Shown: positions 40,194-50,835, numbered from the stretch's first letter. The stretch is 64,000 bases of DNA from Synechococcus sp. KORDI-100 (GCF_000737535.1 NZ_CP006269.1:992001-1056000); one strand, 5' to 3'. A program made the numbers and translations. The notes: generated from the letters alone by a model not told the origin.

Positions 40194-42038
40194 TTGATCT
40201 CGGAGCTTTCACTGCCGCTTCAGACCGCCTGGTTGATCCCGATCTACGGGTTCGCCGGCATGGTCGTTTCACTGCCCTGGGCTTCCGGATGGTTCCGCCG
40301 CCAAGCCCACCGGACGGCCGCGTATCTGAACATTCTTCTGACCCTGCTGGCTTTCATCCACGGCAGTTTGATCCTGCAGGTGGTCTTTCAGAGCGGTCCG
40401 GTCGATCTGGCCTTTCCATGGCTCACGGTTGCTGATCTTGAGCTCGATATCAGTTTCAGCCTCACCTTGAACAACCTGGTGGCTCTTGAGTTGATCACGG
40501 GTCTGAGTCTGTTCTCTCAGGTGTATTCCCTGGGATACATGGATAAGGAGTGGGCTCTGGCGCGATTTTTTGCCTTGCTTGGCTTCTTTGAAGGAGCGAT
40601 GTCTGGAGTGGTTCTGAGTGATTCGTTGTTTCAGAGCTACTTCCTGCTCGAGATGCTCACCCTCTCGACGTACCTGCTGGTTGGTTTCTGGTACGCCCAA
40701 CCCCTGGTTGTCACCGCTGCAAGGGATGCCTTCCTCACCAAGCGCGTCGGCGACGTTCTGCTGCTGATGGGTGTTGTGGCCCTGTGCAGCTTTTCAGGTG
40801 TGATGGGATTCACCGATCTTTATGCCTGGGCGGCTCGAGACTCCCTCACGCCGTTGGCTGCCACCTTGCTGGGACTTGGCCTGATTGCGGGCCCAACCGG
40901 CAAGTGTGCTCAGTTTCCGATGCACCTCTGGCTTGATGAGGCCATGGAGGGCCCCAATCCCGCCTCGATCCTTCGTAATTCCGTGGTGGTCACCTGTGGA
41001 GCCATCGTGCTGCTGAAGGTGATGCCGATCCTTCAGTACTCACCGGTGACCTTGGTGGTGCTTTTGGTGATCGGAACCATCAGTGCCATTGGTGGTTCGC
41101 TGGTGGCGATCGCCCAGGTCGACATCAAGCGAACCCTGTCGTATTCAACGACGGCCCACCTCGGGCTGGTCTTCATCGCCATCGCTCTGCAGATCCCTGT
41201 TCTGGCCCTGCTGCTGCTTTACACCCATGCCGTCTCCAAAGCGCTTCTCTCAATGAGCGTTGGCGGGGTCATCGCCTCCACCAACTGCCAGGACATCACT
41301 GAGCTCGGCGGACTGGGCAGCCGCATGCCCGCCACCACCACGTCCTATCTGGTTGGTGCAGCTGGTTTGGTGGGCTTTCTTCCTCTGGGCGGATTTCTTG
41401 CCATGGCCCAGGGCATCGAGCTGCTCAGCGTTCGCTCGATTCCTTTCATGGCGGTGTTTCTGATCACCAATGCCCTCACGGCCCTCAATCTGGTCCGAGT
41501 CTTCCGCCATGTGTTCATGGGAGATTCTCTGATCAAATCGAGACGTGCTGCAGAGGTGAACTGGCAGATGGCGCTGCCCATGGTCGCCCTCAGCGTGGTG
41601 GTGCTGCTCACCCCAGTCCTGCTCGTGCGTCTGGAATCCCTCGATGGCCTTCTGGCCTTTCCCCTCTGGGCGGCCGGTCTGGTTGTCGGCAGCGGTCTGG
41701 GCGGACTGATGGCCGGAGCCCTTGTGCCCCTCAGCAAAGCCTGGTCGCGCTCTCTCAATCCTCTGCTGCGCGCTGTTCAGGATCTCCTGGCCTACGACTT
41801 CTACACCGAGCGTTTCTACCGGATCACCATCGTCAATGTGGTGGCAGGGTTTTCGAGACTGGCGTCCTGGTTTGATCGCAACGTCGTCGATGGCGTGCTC
41901 CACGGTGTGGCCCGCTTTTCACTCTCCAGTGCCGACAGCCTCAAGCTCAGCGTGAGTGGTCAGAGCCAGTCCTATGTGCTCACGGTTCTTATGGCCATCG
42001 TCATCTTTCTCACATCAGTGAGCTGGTTCCTCACCTGA
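40194..42038 (+). CDS. ndhF4: NDH-1 subunit F, CO2-uptake type (NdhF4-like)
   Basis: A 614-residue antiporter-like membrane subunit of NDH-1, of the CO2-uptake NdhF3/F4 group. The start is a TTG, as no in-frame ATG precedes the first helix. Typical segments: SGVVLSDSLFQSYFLLEMLT, LTKRVGDVLLLMGVVALCSF, LGLIAGPTGKCAQFPMHLWL, EAMEGPNPASILRNSVVVTC and AQVDIKRTLSYSTTAHLGLV. More than ten membrane segments are visible. With NdhD4 and ChpX downstream it should form the constitutive CO2-hydrating NDH-1 complex on the thylakoid. Confidence 0.95.
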   Translation: MISELSLPLQTAWLIPIYGFAGMVVSLPWASGWFRRQAHRTAAYLNILLTLLAFIHGSLILQVVFQSGPVDLAFPWLTVADLELDISFSLTLNNLVALELITGLSLFSQVYSLGYMDKEWALARFFALLGFFEGAMSGVVLSDSLFQSYFLLEMLTLSTYLLVGFWYAQPLVVTAARDAFLTKRVGDVLLLMGVVALCSFSGVMGFTDLYAWAARDSLTPLAATLLGLGLIAGPTGKCAQFPMHLWLDEAMEGPNPASILRNSVVVTCGAIVLLKVMPILQYSPVTLVVLLVIGTISAIGGSLVAIAQVDIKRTLSYSTTAHLGLVFIAIALQIPVLALLLLYTHAVSKALLSMSVGGVIASTNCQDITELGGLGSRMPATTTSYLVGAAGLVGFLPLGGFLAMAQGIELLSVRSIPFMAVFLITNALTALNLVRVFRHVFMGDSLIKSRRAAEVNWQMALPMVALSVVVLLTPVLLVRLESLDGLLAFPLWAAGLVVGSGLGGLMAGALVPLSKAWSRSLNPLLRAVQDLLAYDFYTERFYRITIVNVVAGFSRLASWFDRNVVDGVLHGVARFSLSSADSLKLSVSGQSQSYVLTVLMAIVIFLTSVSWFLT

Positions 42039-42046
42039 CCGATCTG

Positions 42047-43537
42047 ATGCTGCTCTCTCTCCTGCTTCTGATTCCCTTTGCCGGCGCCCTGGCGTTAATC
42101 CTCTGGCCCGGCGAGATGACCCATTGCCGTTTGCGACTTGGCGCAATTGTGATTCTGGCGATTCAGTGCCTGGCCAGCTTTGCGTTGCTGTTCTGTTTTG
42201 ATCCGGCGGAGTCAGGGCTGCAATTGATCGAACAGGCCCGTTGGGTCCATTCCATCGGTCTTGATTACGCACTTGCCGTGGATGGATTGTCCCTGCCTTT
42301 GGTTCTGATGAACGGGGTTCTCTGTCTGGTGGCAGCGATCGCGTCCCGTTCGATCGAGAACCGTCCTCGCATCTATTACGCCCTGTTGTTGGTGATCAGT
42401 GGTTCTGTGAATGGTGCATTCCTGGCGCAGAACCTGCTGCTGTTCTTCCTGTTCTATGAGCTTGAGCTGATTCCTCTCTGGCTGCTGATTGCGGTCTGGG
42501 GCGGCAGCAACAGGGCCTATGCGGCCACCAAGTTTCTGATCGTGACAGCGGTTTCGGGGGTCTTGATCCTTGCCGCCTTCCTCGGCCTGGCCTTCGTGAC
42601 TGGAACGATGGATTTCAGTCTGCGGCCGATCCTTGCCGGTGAACTGGGAATGACGGCCCAGTTGATCCTGATGGGGGCTCTGCTGATTGGCTTCGGCATC
42701 AAGATCCCGCTGTTTCCTTTTCACACCTGGCTGCCCGATGCCCACACCGAGGCTTCCACGCCCGTGTCGGTCCTGCTGGCAGGTGTTCTCCTCAAGCTGG
42801 GCACCTACGGATTGCTGCGTTTCTGCCTGGGCCTGTTCCCAGAGGCGTGGCATCTCGCCTCACCATGGCTGGCCGGGTGGGCGGCGATCTCTGTGCTGTA
42901 CGGGTCTCTCGCTGCCATCGCTCAGACGGATATGAAGCGGATGGTGGCCTACAGCTCCGTGGGCCACATGGGCTATGTGCTGCTGGCCGCTGCTGCTGCC
43001 ACTCCGCTCGGGCTGATGGGGGCTCTCTTCCAGATGGTCAGCCATGGCCTGATCTCAGGGGTGCTGTTCCTCGTTGTGGGAGTGGTGTATGCCCGCACCG
43101 GCACAAGAGATCTCAATGTTCTGCGTGGACTGCTCAATCCCCAGCGCGGACTTCCTCTCACGGGGTCGTTGATGATCATCGGTGTGATGGCCAGTGCCGG
43201 CATTCCCGGGATGGCTGGCTTCATCTCCGAGTTTCTGATTTTCCGCGGCAGTCTGCAGCCGTTCCCCCTGGCCACCTTGCTCTCCATGGTGGGCTCTGGA
43301 CTCACAGCGGTGTATTTCCTTCTGATGGTGAACCGTGCCTTCTTCGGGCGGCTGGCGATTGCCGCCGGCGACGTGGTGAATCCCCGTATTCTTCAGAACG
43401 TTCCACTTCGGGAGCAGGTGCCGGCCATCGCACTCACCCTTGGCGTACTGGCGCTTGGATTGGTGCCTGAACTGCTGTCCGGACTCAGTGAATCAGCCAC
43501 CACCGGCTTGAGCCAGTTGAGTGAGGCCCTGTCATGA
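42047..43537 (+). CDS. ndhD4: NDH-1 subunit D, CO2-uptake type (NdhD4-like)
   Basis: A 496-residue proton-pumping NDH-1 subunit of the NdhD3/D4 group. Segments: LFFLFYELELIPLWLLIAVW, KFLIVTAVSGVLILAAFLGL, LLIGFGIKIPLFPFHTWLPD, AHTEASTPVSVLLAGVLLKL and AQTDMKRMVAYSSVGHMGYV. About 14 hydrophobic helices are visible. It starts 8 bases after ndhF4, and its stop overlaps the chpX start (ATGA), so the three are translationally linked. Confidence 0.95.
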   Translation: MLLSLLLLIPFAGALALILWPGEMTHCRLRLGAIVILAIQCLASFALLFCFDPAESGLQLIEQARWVHSIGLDYALAVDGLSLPLVLMNGVLCLVAAIASRSIENRPRIYYALLLVISGSVNGAFLAQNLLLFFLFYELELIPLWLLIAVWGGSNRAYAATKFLIVTAVSGVLILAAFLGLAFVTGTMDFSLRPILAGELGMTAQLILMGALLIGFGIKIPLFPFHTWLPDAHTEASTPVSVLLAGVLLKLGTYGLLRFCLGLFPEAWHLASPWLAGWAAISVLYGSLAAIAQTDMKRMVAYSSVGHMGYVLLAAAAATPLGLMGALFQMVSHGLISGVLFLVVGVVYARTGTRDLNVLRGLLNPQRGLPLTGSLMIIGVMASAGIPGMAGFISEFLIFRGSLQPFPLATLLSMVGSGLTAVYFLLMVNRAFFGRLAIAAGDVVNPRILQNVPLREQVPAIALTLGVLALGLVPELLSGLSESATTGLSQLSEALS

Positions 43538-44673
43538 CGGCAACCACCACCCGCCCCCTCCAGGCCCCTGTTCTGCCGGACCAGGAGGAGCTGGTCCGGC
43601 GTCTGCTCAGCGACACCCCACTGCTGAAGGACACCCCGGATCACCTCCTCCAGGTGGTGAATGTGCTGGAAAGCTATGGAATCGTTCTGGACGCATACAG
43701 CAAAAATCTGGTGGATCAAGGGGAGAAGCAGCTGCTGAACCCGTTCCCTGTGATGCGCTTCTTCCATGAGGGGATCACGCCCAAGCGCCTCTGGGATCAT
43801 CTGCTGGGGGACCGCATCAATTTCGAATACGCCGAGTACTGCCAGAAGGCCATGTTCTGGCATGGAACGGGCGGACTGGATGCCTATCTCGACAGTGCTG
43901 AGTTTCAGGAGGCCTGTCAGCGCATAATCAGTCGCAAGGCATCGCGGGATCCGTTGATCGGCATCACCAACCGTTTGTATCCAGGTTTCGCACCGGAATC
44001 GATTCGTTCGCTCACCACGATTTACTGCCTGGGCCTGTTCTGGCGCGTGATGAGCGATTTGTTTGTTGATCTGGCTCGTCGCTATCGCATCGGCGAGGTG
44101 GCCTGCGTGAAGGATGTGGTGCATCACATCCGCGACGGTCTTGTTGCGGCTGCCGGCAGTCCGATCACCTACAAGGTTGTGATTGCTGGGGAAGAGATCT
44201 GGGTTCTTCCACCGGACGCTGGCCTCACCTTTCTGGTTGATGTCGCTGTGCCGTATGTGGAAGCGGTGTTTTTTCGCGGTATGCCCTTCCTCGGCACGGT
44301 GTCGTACAACGCCCAGGCCCGTCAGATCTCACCGGACATCAGTGATTTCAAATACGGAGCGCTGTACGCCGATCCAATTCCAAGCATGGGAGCTGGGATT
44401 CCGCCCAGTCTCTGCATGCAGGATATGTACCGGCATCTGCCGGATGAACTCAACCGTTGGTACGACGATCATGCCCGCGGGCAGGTTGATGTTCATGTTC
44501 AGATCTGCGTCAGCTTCCAGAAGTCGATGTTCTGTGTCACCAACGGGGCCATCGCAGGAACGATGCCGCATCCCTTGGACACTAATGATCCAGGTGAGCA
44601 GGCGGCCAACCGTGCCTATGCGGAATCATGGGCTGGTCGCCTGATGGGTTGTCGTCGTGAAGCTCTTCTGTAA
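43534..44673 (+). CDS. chpX: CO2 hydration protein ChpX/CupB
   Basis: A 379-residue peripheral protein that, with NdhF/NdhD of the CO2-uptake type, turns cytosolic CO2 into bicarbonate in an NDH-1-linked reaction. Characteristic segments: LVRRLLSDTPLLKDTPDHLL, FHEGITPKRLWDHLLGDRIN and EYAEYCQKAMFWHGTGGLDA. PLIGITNRLYPGFAPESIRS and MFCVTNGAIAGTMPHPLDT also belong to the family. Cys and His residues in these regions are candidate zinc ligands. Only one copy is present, typical of alpha-cyanobacteria. It closes the cso-NDH gene run. Confidence 0.95.
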   Translation: MTATTTRPLQAPVLPDQEELVRRLLSDTPLLKDTPDHLLQVVNVLESYGIVLDAYSKNLVDQGEKQLLNPFPVMRFFHEGITPKRLWDHLLGDRINFEYAEYCQKAMFWHGTGGLDAYLDSAEFQEACQRIISRKASRDPLIGITNRLYPGFAPESIRSLTTIYCLGLFWRVMSDLFVDLARRYRIGEVACVKDVVHHIRDGLVAAAGSPITYKVVIAGEEIWVLPPDAGLTFLVDVAVPYVEAVFFRGMPFLGTVSYNAQARQISPDISDFKYGALYADPIPSMGAGIPPSLCMQDMYRHLPDELNRWYDDHARGQVDVHVQICVSFQKSMFCVTNGAIAGTMPHPLDTNDPGEQAANRAYAESWAGRLMGCRREALL

Positions 44674-44699
44674 CAGCGTCGATGTTGCGCTCGTCAGAC

Positions 44700-46379
44700 T
44701 CAAGCGGCATTATCGCTGATCACTTGAATTCGATCGCTGGCTGAGAAGACGTTCGTATCGATTTGAAGAAGATCTTGAGTGTTGGCAGGGAAGTTTCCTG
44801 TCGGTGCGAATTGCAGAGTTCTGGTGTCTGTGGCAAAAGCAAGGAGACCTTCGGTTTCGTTGGGGAAGATCTGAGCCTTGATGTTGGCCTCAGTGTCCAC
44901 GATGACCGTATTTTCCAGGCTTGTCATGGCTCCTGCTTCGGTCACAGTTTTCTGTTTGATAAGAGCCCCTGCTTCATAATTCGGGAAGCTGCCATCGTTC
45001 ACCTGAATCACATCGAATGTGCCGTTGGCCTTTGTGACGTTATTCGCGCCGATGAATCCGGTCACAGTGTCCAGGCTGTCTGATGTGGTCTGACGCGTGA
45101 GATTGATTGTGTTCTGAACATTGGTTTTAGGGAAACTGATGATGTCCAGACCTGCTCAGCCTGTGATGGTTGATTTTCCTCCAGTTGAACCCGTGAGGAT
45201 GTCAACTCCGAGGTTGCCGAAAATCTGAACATCCCCAGCGAGGCCTTCAATGGTGTCTCCTCCGTCAGATCCAACAAGGCGTAGGGTTGATTTGCTATCA
45301 GGTGCACCAGAATCGGCATTCAGAAGATCGATCCCGAATTTGCTGGTTATTCCTGAAAAGTCGAAATCAGTGATGCCAGATTCATGCCAATTGGTGAATT
45401 TTGCAGCGGCTAAAAATGTACTTCCTTCTACGAATTTCAAAGAGTCTGCATTGACAATGGATCGCAGGGAGATTTCTGTACTTTCGTCTGAATTGGCGTT
45501 GATCCTGAACTCCTCAATATTGGTGAATAATGTGAGCTGCATATTATGTCGTAAGCTCGCTCTGATGTCACTGTTGATGATGACAACGTCGTTGTCCTTT
45601 GTGCTTCCGTCTTGAATGATGCTTTGGCTGGTTAAGCTTCCAATAGAGCAACCGATTGTGTCGTTAAAATCTTTCAGTGGATTTCCAGGGAGCAGGTCTA
45701 TTCCGTTGACTTTTTGTGCAGAAACGCCTCCAGGGAGGATCGCCAGCTCGAGACTCAGAGACTTGGAATTGCCAACTCTGTCTGTCGCCACAACATCGAA
45801 GTTGTAGCCGCTTTTTGCTGAGTGATTCAGGTCGGATTTTGTTGTGACAACCCCAGTTTCGGAGTCAATCGAAAAGGCATTGGCGTCACTGCCCGACAGG
45901 GAGTAGGTGACTGGCGGAGAATCGTCTGTTGAGGTAGCGGTATAGATCACCGTTCCTTGAGGTGAGCCTTCCTTGACGGAATCAACCTTGCTAGGAGATG
46001 TGAAAGCAGGCGGAGTGGTGTCGGGATCGATTGGCTCAGTAATCACATTCCCTGTCACTGCGATGGACTTGTATGATTTTCTCTTGCTCCTAGAGATCTT
46101 GAACTTTTCAGATTGCTTGGTTGGGGCAAATGTGAAATCAATATCTTCAGAGATGAGATTGGTCTCTTTGGCCGTGTTAAGGCTTTCGATGATTAACTTG
46201 AGCCGGCTTTTTTTCTTCTTGCCTGGAAGATCTTCCTTGTCAAATTCAAAGACAAAATTGCCGTTGCATTCTTCCTCTTCTGAAACTGAACCGATTATTT
46301 TTTTGCCTTTTCAGTTGGTGCGCTTCGCTTCGAGGTCGGTGTAGCTCTCAAAGCCTTTCAGTTTTGCAGTGAACTTCAT
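44700..46379 (-). pseudogene. Cadherin-like surface/secreted protein, disrupted
   Basis: A single frame of about 560 codons interrupted by two TGA codons. From the ATG at 46379 the first 22 codons give a Lys-rich start (MKFTAKLKGFESYTDLEAKR), then TGA at 46311-46313, then a lysine-rich beta domain. A cadherin-like repeat follows (FTSPSKVDSVKEGSPQGTVI, SGSDANAFSIDSETGVVTT), then a right-handed-repeat region to STITG and TGA at 45156-45158 (Gly expected). The frame continues to a C-terminal domain (ENTVIVDTEANIKAQIF, LQFAPTGNFPANTQDLL) shared with the protein at 50881-52476. No signal peptide, so type I export is likely. It lies antisense between chpX and acRAF. Confidence 0.75.
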
Positions 46380-46588
46380 TGTGTGTTCAGCGGTCTCACT
46401 TGAGAAATGTCTAGCCAGGGCTCATGACGTTGTCAGTTGCTTTCTGAGTCCCCTGCCACGGTCAAGAGATAGGTCGTCAGGTATGTGTTTCAGTGACGAT
46501 GTCATGCACGCGAGCCGGTCCTCCCAGCCCACCTGCCTGGCTCGTTGCTTACCTGCTCACTTACCTTCCTTGAAGTGCTCAGCCGGTT

Positions 46589-46840
46589 ATGGATCAGTGG
46601 CAGGAACGCAAGCGACCGGTCTGTCTGGAGAAACGGTTTGAGTTCGACAGTTACAGCTCAACCAGGGATTTCCTCGATCGACTCGGGGAGCACAGTGAAG
46701 CGACCCAGCGATTTCCCGACATCAGTTTCGGACGCACTTATGTAAACATCACGCTGCGGCCGGAGCAGGACGGCGATGCCCCCGCACTCAGTGCGGCCGA
46801 TCGGCGCTTCGCTGATGAGATTGATGGACTCCTCGGTTGA
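46589..46840 (+). CDS. acRAF: Alpha-carboxysome Rubisco assembly factor (PCD-like)
   Basis: An 83-residue protein of the pterin-4a-carbinolamine dehydratase fold found in alpha-carboxysome loci. It begins [20 protein letters not shown], continues with [20 protein letters not shown] and [20 protein letters not shown]. The canonical PCD catalytic HHP motif is absent, consistent with the Rubisco-assembly-factor branch rather than an enzyme. It is normally adjacent to cbbX, as here, overlapping its start. Confidence 0.88.
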   Translation: MDQWQERKRPVCLEKRFEFDSYSSTRDFLDRLGEHSEATQRFPDISFGRTYVNITLRPEQDGDAPALSAADRRFADEIDGLLG

Positions 46841-47732
46841 TCTCGCTTCGGCTTATGCCGACTCGGGTGTGGCCGACGTGCTCGAACAGCTGGATCGCGA
46901 GCTGATTGGTCTGATGCCAGTCAAAACGCGCATCCGTGAGATCGCAGCTCTTCTTCTGGTGGATCAGGCCCGCCAGCAGTTGCAGTTGCCCAGTACGGCT
47001 CCCAGCCTGCATATGTCGTTCACCGGTCGGCCTGGCACCGGCAAAACAACCGTGGCGGAGAGGATGTCGCAGATCCTCCACCGTCTGGGCTACCTCCGCA
47101 AAGGTCATGTGGTCACGGTGACCCGCGACGATCTCGTTGGCCAGTACGTCGGCCATACCGCTCCGAAAACCAAGGAGATGATCAAGCGGGCGCAGGGCGG
47201 CGTGCTGTTCATTGACGAGGCCTATTACCTCTACAAACCGGGCAACGAACGCGATTACGGGGCCGAGGCGATTGAGATCCTGTTGCAGGAGATGGAACGC
47301 CAGCGCAAGGATTTTGTGGTGATCTTCGCTGGCTATGGAGACCGCATGGAAGCGTTCTACCGCTCCAATCCAGGTCTGTCGTCGCGCGTCGCCCACCATC
47401 TCGAGTTTCCCGATTACAGCAATGAGGAACTTATGCAGATCGCAGCGTTACTGCTTGAGGAACAGCACTATCGATTCAGTGGCGAGGCCGTTCAGGCCTT
47501 CAGCGAATACATCTCCCGACGCCGCCAGCTCCCCTTCTTCGCCAATGCCCGCTCGATCCGTAATGCACTGGATCGTGCCCGACTGCGTCAGGCGAATCGT
47601 TTGTTTGATCGCATGGGTGACCGCTTGAACCGTGAGGATCTGATCACGCTTGAGGCTCAGGACATTCGGGCGAGCCGTGTGTTTCAGGGCGAGGTGGAGG
47701 GACATCATTCCCGCCATCAAGACGTCGGCTGA
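46824..47732 (+). CDS. cbbX: Rubisco activase CbbX-type AAA+ ATPase
   Basis: A AAA+ ATPase of 302 residues that remodels inhibited form I Rubisco. The ATG at 46824 is one of two close candidates (46815 the other); both overlap the acRAF end. Motifs: Walker A in [19 protein letters not shown], the pore-loop region [20 protein letters not shown], Walker B in [12 protein letters not shown], and sensor/arginine-finger regions [15 protein letters not shown] and [14 protein letters not shown]. It restores Rubisco for the cso operon upstream. The 3' end overlaps the convergent ClC gene by 89 bases. Confidence 0.95.
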   Translation: MDSSVDLASAYADSGVADVLEQLDRELIGLMPVKTRIREIAALLLVDQARQQLQLPSTAPSLHMSFTGRPGTGKTTVAERMSQILHRLGYLRKGHVVTVTRDDLVGQYVGHTAPKTKEMIKRAQGGVLFIDEAYYLYKPGNERDYGAEAIEILLQEMERQRKDFVVIFAGYGDRMEAFYRSNPGLSSRVAHHLEFPDYSNEELMQIAALLLEEQHYRFSGEAVQAFSEYISRRRQLPFFANARSIRNALDRARLRQANRLFDRMGDRLNREDLITLEAQDIRASRVFQGEVEGHHSRHQDVG

Positions 47733-48921
47733 TCAGTACAGCAACACCGACCCCGATCAGGCCACTGGCGGTGCCATGGCCCTGCATCAGGCAAATGGAC
47801 AGCACTAACACCACCAGGGGGCGGCCAAGCATCAGCACGAAAAAGCCGCTGGTGATTCCGGCGCACCAACTGCTGAGGCTCCCCAGTTGCGGCAACAGCT
47901 CATGCAGGCCGCCGCCGAAGGCACAGGACAGAATGAAACCCGGGAAGAAGATCCCTCCGCGCCATCCCGTCTCAAGGCACAGGCCCAGCATCAGGAGTTT
48001 CAGCGCCCCAACGCTCAGAAGAAGAGGAACGCTGTCCTTGTTGGCCCCATCCAGGAGTGGGATCACCTGGTGCTCTCCTGCGAAGCCCACCATCGGGACC
48101 CAGTGCAGCAGCACGCCCAGGAGCAGGCCGGTGAGAACCGGCCACCAACGCCAGTGCTTCAGAAGTTGGCGACGTTGCAGTGCAGAACGCCACTGACGCA
48201 ATCCAAAACCAAGCGCGCTGCCAACCAGGCCAGCCAGCAGGCCCACGCTGACGCTGCCCAGATCTTCGCGAAATGTAGTGGGCCAGATGTAAGGGACCCG
48301 GGCCATGCTTCCGCCGCTCAACTCCAGAATTCCACCGAAGACGGCGAAGCCGGCAAGACCGCCGATGGTGCCTGGAATCCAGCGGCTTTGAAGGTTGACG
48401 CGATGCTGGTTGACCACAACGCCTCCCAGCAGAGGCGCTTCGAACAGTCCCATGCTTCCGGCAATGGCGGCATGGGACAGCGTGTTGTCGCGACCGCGCC
48501 AGATGGCCCGGCTTGCAACGGTCACCAACCGGGTGAGCAGAGCCTCCGGTCCAACAGGAGCACCACCGATCTGCGCCAGGGCGGCCGCCAGGATCGAGCG
48601 AAATTCATGGCGTTGCGGTGCATGGTCTGGATCCCGCAGATCCTCAAGTGTTTCAGGTAGTTCCGGGAGAAGGTTGCGATCGTCTCCACGCTCCACCAGC
48701 GCCAGGATGACGCCGACGCCGCCACAGACCGTGAGGGACCACAGCAAAGGAATGGATTTGATCAGCCCTTCTTCGGTCGTCTCCCCCCAGAATTGTTTTC
48801 CGATGCCGCCGATCAGACCGAGCATCACTGCGGAGAAGGCACCGCTCAAGGCACCGGTTACCAGCGCCATCAGGCCTAGACGTATCTCAGGAGAGACCTG
48901 GATGTGCGGTCGCGTTGTCAC
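47644..48921 (-). CDS. ClC-family chloride channel or transporter
   Basis: A 425-residue polytopic protein from a GTG at 48921 ([20 protein letters not shown]). The longer frame upstream overlaps the ferredoxin-like gene and is unlikely. ClC-family features: [18 protein letters not shown] in place of the usual GREGP selectivity loop, [10 protein letters not shown], and [16 protein letters not shown] matching the G-x-F-x-P region. About ten membrane segments are seen. The altered selectivity loop leaves channel versus exchanger behaviour and ion choice open. The tail overlaps the cbbX 3' end. Confidence 0.82.
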   Translation of the reverse strand: MTTRPHIQVSPEIRLGLMALVTGALSGAFSAVMLGLIGGIGKQFWGETTEEGLIKSIPLLWSLTVCGGVGVILALVERGDDRNLLPELPETLEDLRDPDHAPQRHEFRSILAAALAQIGGAPVGPEALLTRLVTVASRAIWRGRDNTLSHAAIAGSMGLFEAPLLGGVVVNQHRVNLQSRWIPGTIGGLAGFAVFGGILELSGGSMARVPYIWPTTFREDLGSVSVGLLAGLVGSALGFGLRQWRSALQRRQLLKHWRWWPVLTGLLLGVLLHWVPMVGFAGEHQVIPLLDGANKDSVPLLLSVGALKLLMLGLCLETGWRGGIFFPGFILSCAFGGGLHELLPQLGSLSSWCAGITSGFFVLMLGRPLVVLVLSICLMQGHGTASGLIGVGVAVLISRRLDGGNDVPPPRPETHGSPECPEPQA

Positions 48922-48925
48922 GATG

Positions 48926-49165
48926 TCACCAGTGCGGATCGCAGGCTTGATCCACGATGAGCTGGCCTGATTTTGAAGCAGGAACCGTGCTGATGCAGGC
49001 CCGGACCACTCGGCCGTTAACCTCGATCTCACAGGCTCCGCAGCTGCCTCCCAGGCAGCCGGTTGGAATCCGAAATCCAGCGCGTGCGGCACAAGCCAAC
49101 CAGTCGCTTCCGACGGTCTCGGAACTGGTGTGGCCATCAGGCCAGCGAACGGAGATCTGTGTCAT
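48926..49165 (-). CDS. Short 2Fe-2S ferredoxin-like protein
   Basis: A 79-residue protein with Cys37, Cys42, Cys45 and Cys57 ([14 protein letters not shown], then VVRACIS), spaced C-x4-C-x2-C-x11-C. The plant-type ferredoxin PetF has a much longer last gap. The short gap resembles the 2Fe-2S domain of molybdenum hydroxylases. Its start overlaps the stop of cobQ by four bases and it lies just upstream of the ClC gene. It could carry electrons to an unidentified enzyme. Confidence 0.8.
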   Translation of the reverse strand: MTQISVRWPDGHTSSETVGSDWLACAARAGFRIPTGCLGGSCGACEIEVNGRVVRACISTVPASKSGQLIVDQACDPHW

Positions 49166-50682
49166 GTCCCCAGCAACGGTGAGACATCCACATGCTGCTC
49201 GAAGGCATCGGCGAGCCGATCCAGCAACTGATCACGGTGCGAGGCGTGATGAGGGCGATCGATGGACAGAGCGGACATTCCCTTCCCGCTGCGGAGGTGA
49301 TTGAGCCAGTGTCGGCGCCAGGGACCGTTGTCGAGCAGGCCATGGAGATAACTCCCGGCGATGACGCCTCCATCGACTCCTTTCGTCCACCAACCCAGGT
49401 TGGGCTCCTCCATCAGTGGCATCAGACCCCGTGGCATTAGATCGGCCTCAGCCATGGTGCGGCCGTGGTGCAGTTCAAAGCCCCGCACCTCGGTGGCAGC
49501 GGGCCATCGACTGATCAGATCCCGTTGTCGCAGGGTTTTCTCCCGGCTGAAACGGGTCTGGATCGGCAGCAGTCCGAGTCCCTCGCAGCTGCTGGGTCCA
49601 CCCTCAAGCTGTTCAGGATCATGCAGCTCTTGGCCCAGCATCTGCAGCCCTCCACACAGACCGAGAAGATTTCCGCCTGAGTGGGCATACAGCCTGAGTT
49701 GCTCGGCCAGACCTCCCTCTCTCAGCAGAGCAAGGTCGTTCAGGGTCTGTTTGCTGCCGGGCAGGATGACGGCATCGGGGTGTCCCAGACGCTCGCCGGG
49801 GGAGACCCAGCGCAGCCGAACGCTGGCTTCAGCTTCCAGCGGGTCAAGGTCTGAGAAATTGCTGAGGGACGGAAGCCGCAGGACCGCGATCTCCAGATCC
49901 ACCGGACCTCTGGAGGGGCGGCGTTCCAGCAGATCGAGAGAGTCCTCCGGAGGGAACAGTTCGTTGAGCCAGGGCATCACCCCGACCACCGGAATCCCTG
50001 TTTCACGCTCCAGCCAGGCGCGGCCCTCATCGAACAACTCGCGGCGACCGCGGAAGCGATTGATCAAAATCCCGCGGATCAACGGACGTTCAATCGGCCT
50101 GAGCAAGGCCAGGGTTCCAACCACCTGGGCGAACACCCCTCCACGTTCGATGTCCGCGACAAGCAGGCAGCGGGCACGCAGAAACTGGGCCAGACGCAGA
50201 TTGGTGAGATCACGCCGCTGCAGGTTCACCTCCACGGGGCTGCCGGCGCCTTCGAGTACCAAGCGACCCTCTGGCCGCTGGAGGGTCAGGTTTTCGAGGC
50301 CGCGGCGGATCGCCCGCCAGCCGGGCCGGAACCAATCGCGGTAGTAATGCTCGGCGCGTGCTGTGCCGACGCTTTCACCGAGATGAATCACCTCACTGGT
50401 GCTGTCACCCCGTGGTTTGAGCAGCACCGGATTCATCGCACAACAGGGATCAAGCTTGGCGGCCCAGGCCTGCATGGCCTGGGAGTAGGCCATTTCCCGG
50501 CCGTCGAGATCGACCCAGGCGTTGTTGCTCATGTTCTGCCCCTTGAAGGGCAAGGGCTGTTCTCCCCTTCGCTGCAGGGCACGGCACAAGGCCGCATTCA
50601 TCAGTGATTTCCCAGCACCACTGGAGGTGCCCAGCACCATGAGAGATGGCAACCGCCTCATCGGCGGTGCGGCGATGTCCAC
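49162..50682 (-). CDS. cobQ: Cobyric acid synthase
   Basis: Amidates adenosylcobyrinic acid a,c-diamide at four positions in (pseudo)cobalamin synthesis. A 506-residue protein with the N-terminal ATP-binding domain ([40 protein letters not shown]) and a C-terminal class I glutamine amidotransferase-like domain ([19 protein letters not shown], Cys nucleophile). Start at 50682, with Met codons at residues 8 and 15 as alternatives. The ferredoxin-like gene overlaps its end. Confidence 0.95.
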   Translation of the reverse strand: MDIAAPPMRRLPSLMVLGTSSGAGKSLMNAALCRALQRRGEQPLPFKGQNMSNNAWVDLDGREMAYSQAMQAWAAKLDPCCAMNPVLLKPRGDSTSEVIHLGESVGTARAEHYYRDWFRPGWRAIRRGLENLTLQRPEGRLVLEGAGSPVEVNLQRRDLTNLRLAQFLRARCLLVADIERGGVFAQVVGTLALLRPIERPLIRGILINRFRGRRELFDEGRAWLERETGIPVVGVMPWLNELFPPEDSLDLLERRPSRGPVDLEIAVLRLPSLSNFSDLDPLEAEASVRLRWVSPGERLGHPDAVILPGSKQTLNDLALLREGGLAEQLRLYAHSGGNLLGLCGGLQMLGQELHDPEQLEGGPSSCEGLGLLPIQTRFSREKTLRQRDLISRWPAATEVRGFELHHGRTMAEADLMPRGLMPLMEEPNLGWWTKGVDGGVIAGSYLHGLLDNGPWRRHWLNHLRSGKGMSALSIDRPHHASHRDQLLDRLADAFEQHVDVSPLLGT

Positions 50683-50800
50683 AAAGCAATCATCAGGGCA
50701 AACTTTTCAAAAAATGTAGATCAAGACATACCGCAAAATTGTTGACAGGTTCAGATCGCTAAGAGGTTCAGATCCTGATTCCTGATCAGGCCGCGGCGTG

Positions 50801-50835
50801 AAAAAACCCTCCTTGCCGCAAGGCCAGGAGGGTTG
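50801..50835 (-). terminator. Intrinsic terminator for the surface-protein gene
   Basis: AACCCTCCT and AGGAGGGTT pair perfectly, extended by a GCC/GGC helix with a GCAA loop. On the minus strand six T follow the stem. It lies 46 bases after the stop of the gene at 50881-52476, so it clearly terminates that gene. Confidence 0.85.

Noticed and set aside
29723-46313. UGA recoded as Trp or Sec to explain in-frame TGA codons
   Set aside because: TGA is the normal stop of many intact genes here (ilvB, cbbL, murE), the affected genes also include frameshift lesions, and no SECIS-like context was seen.
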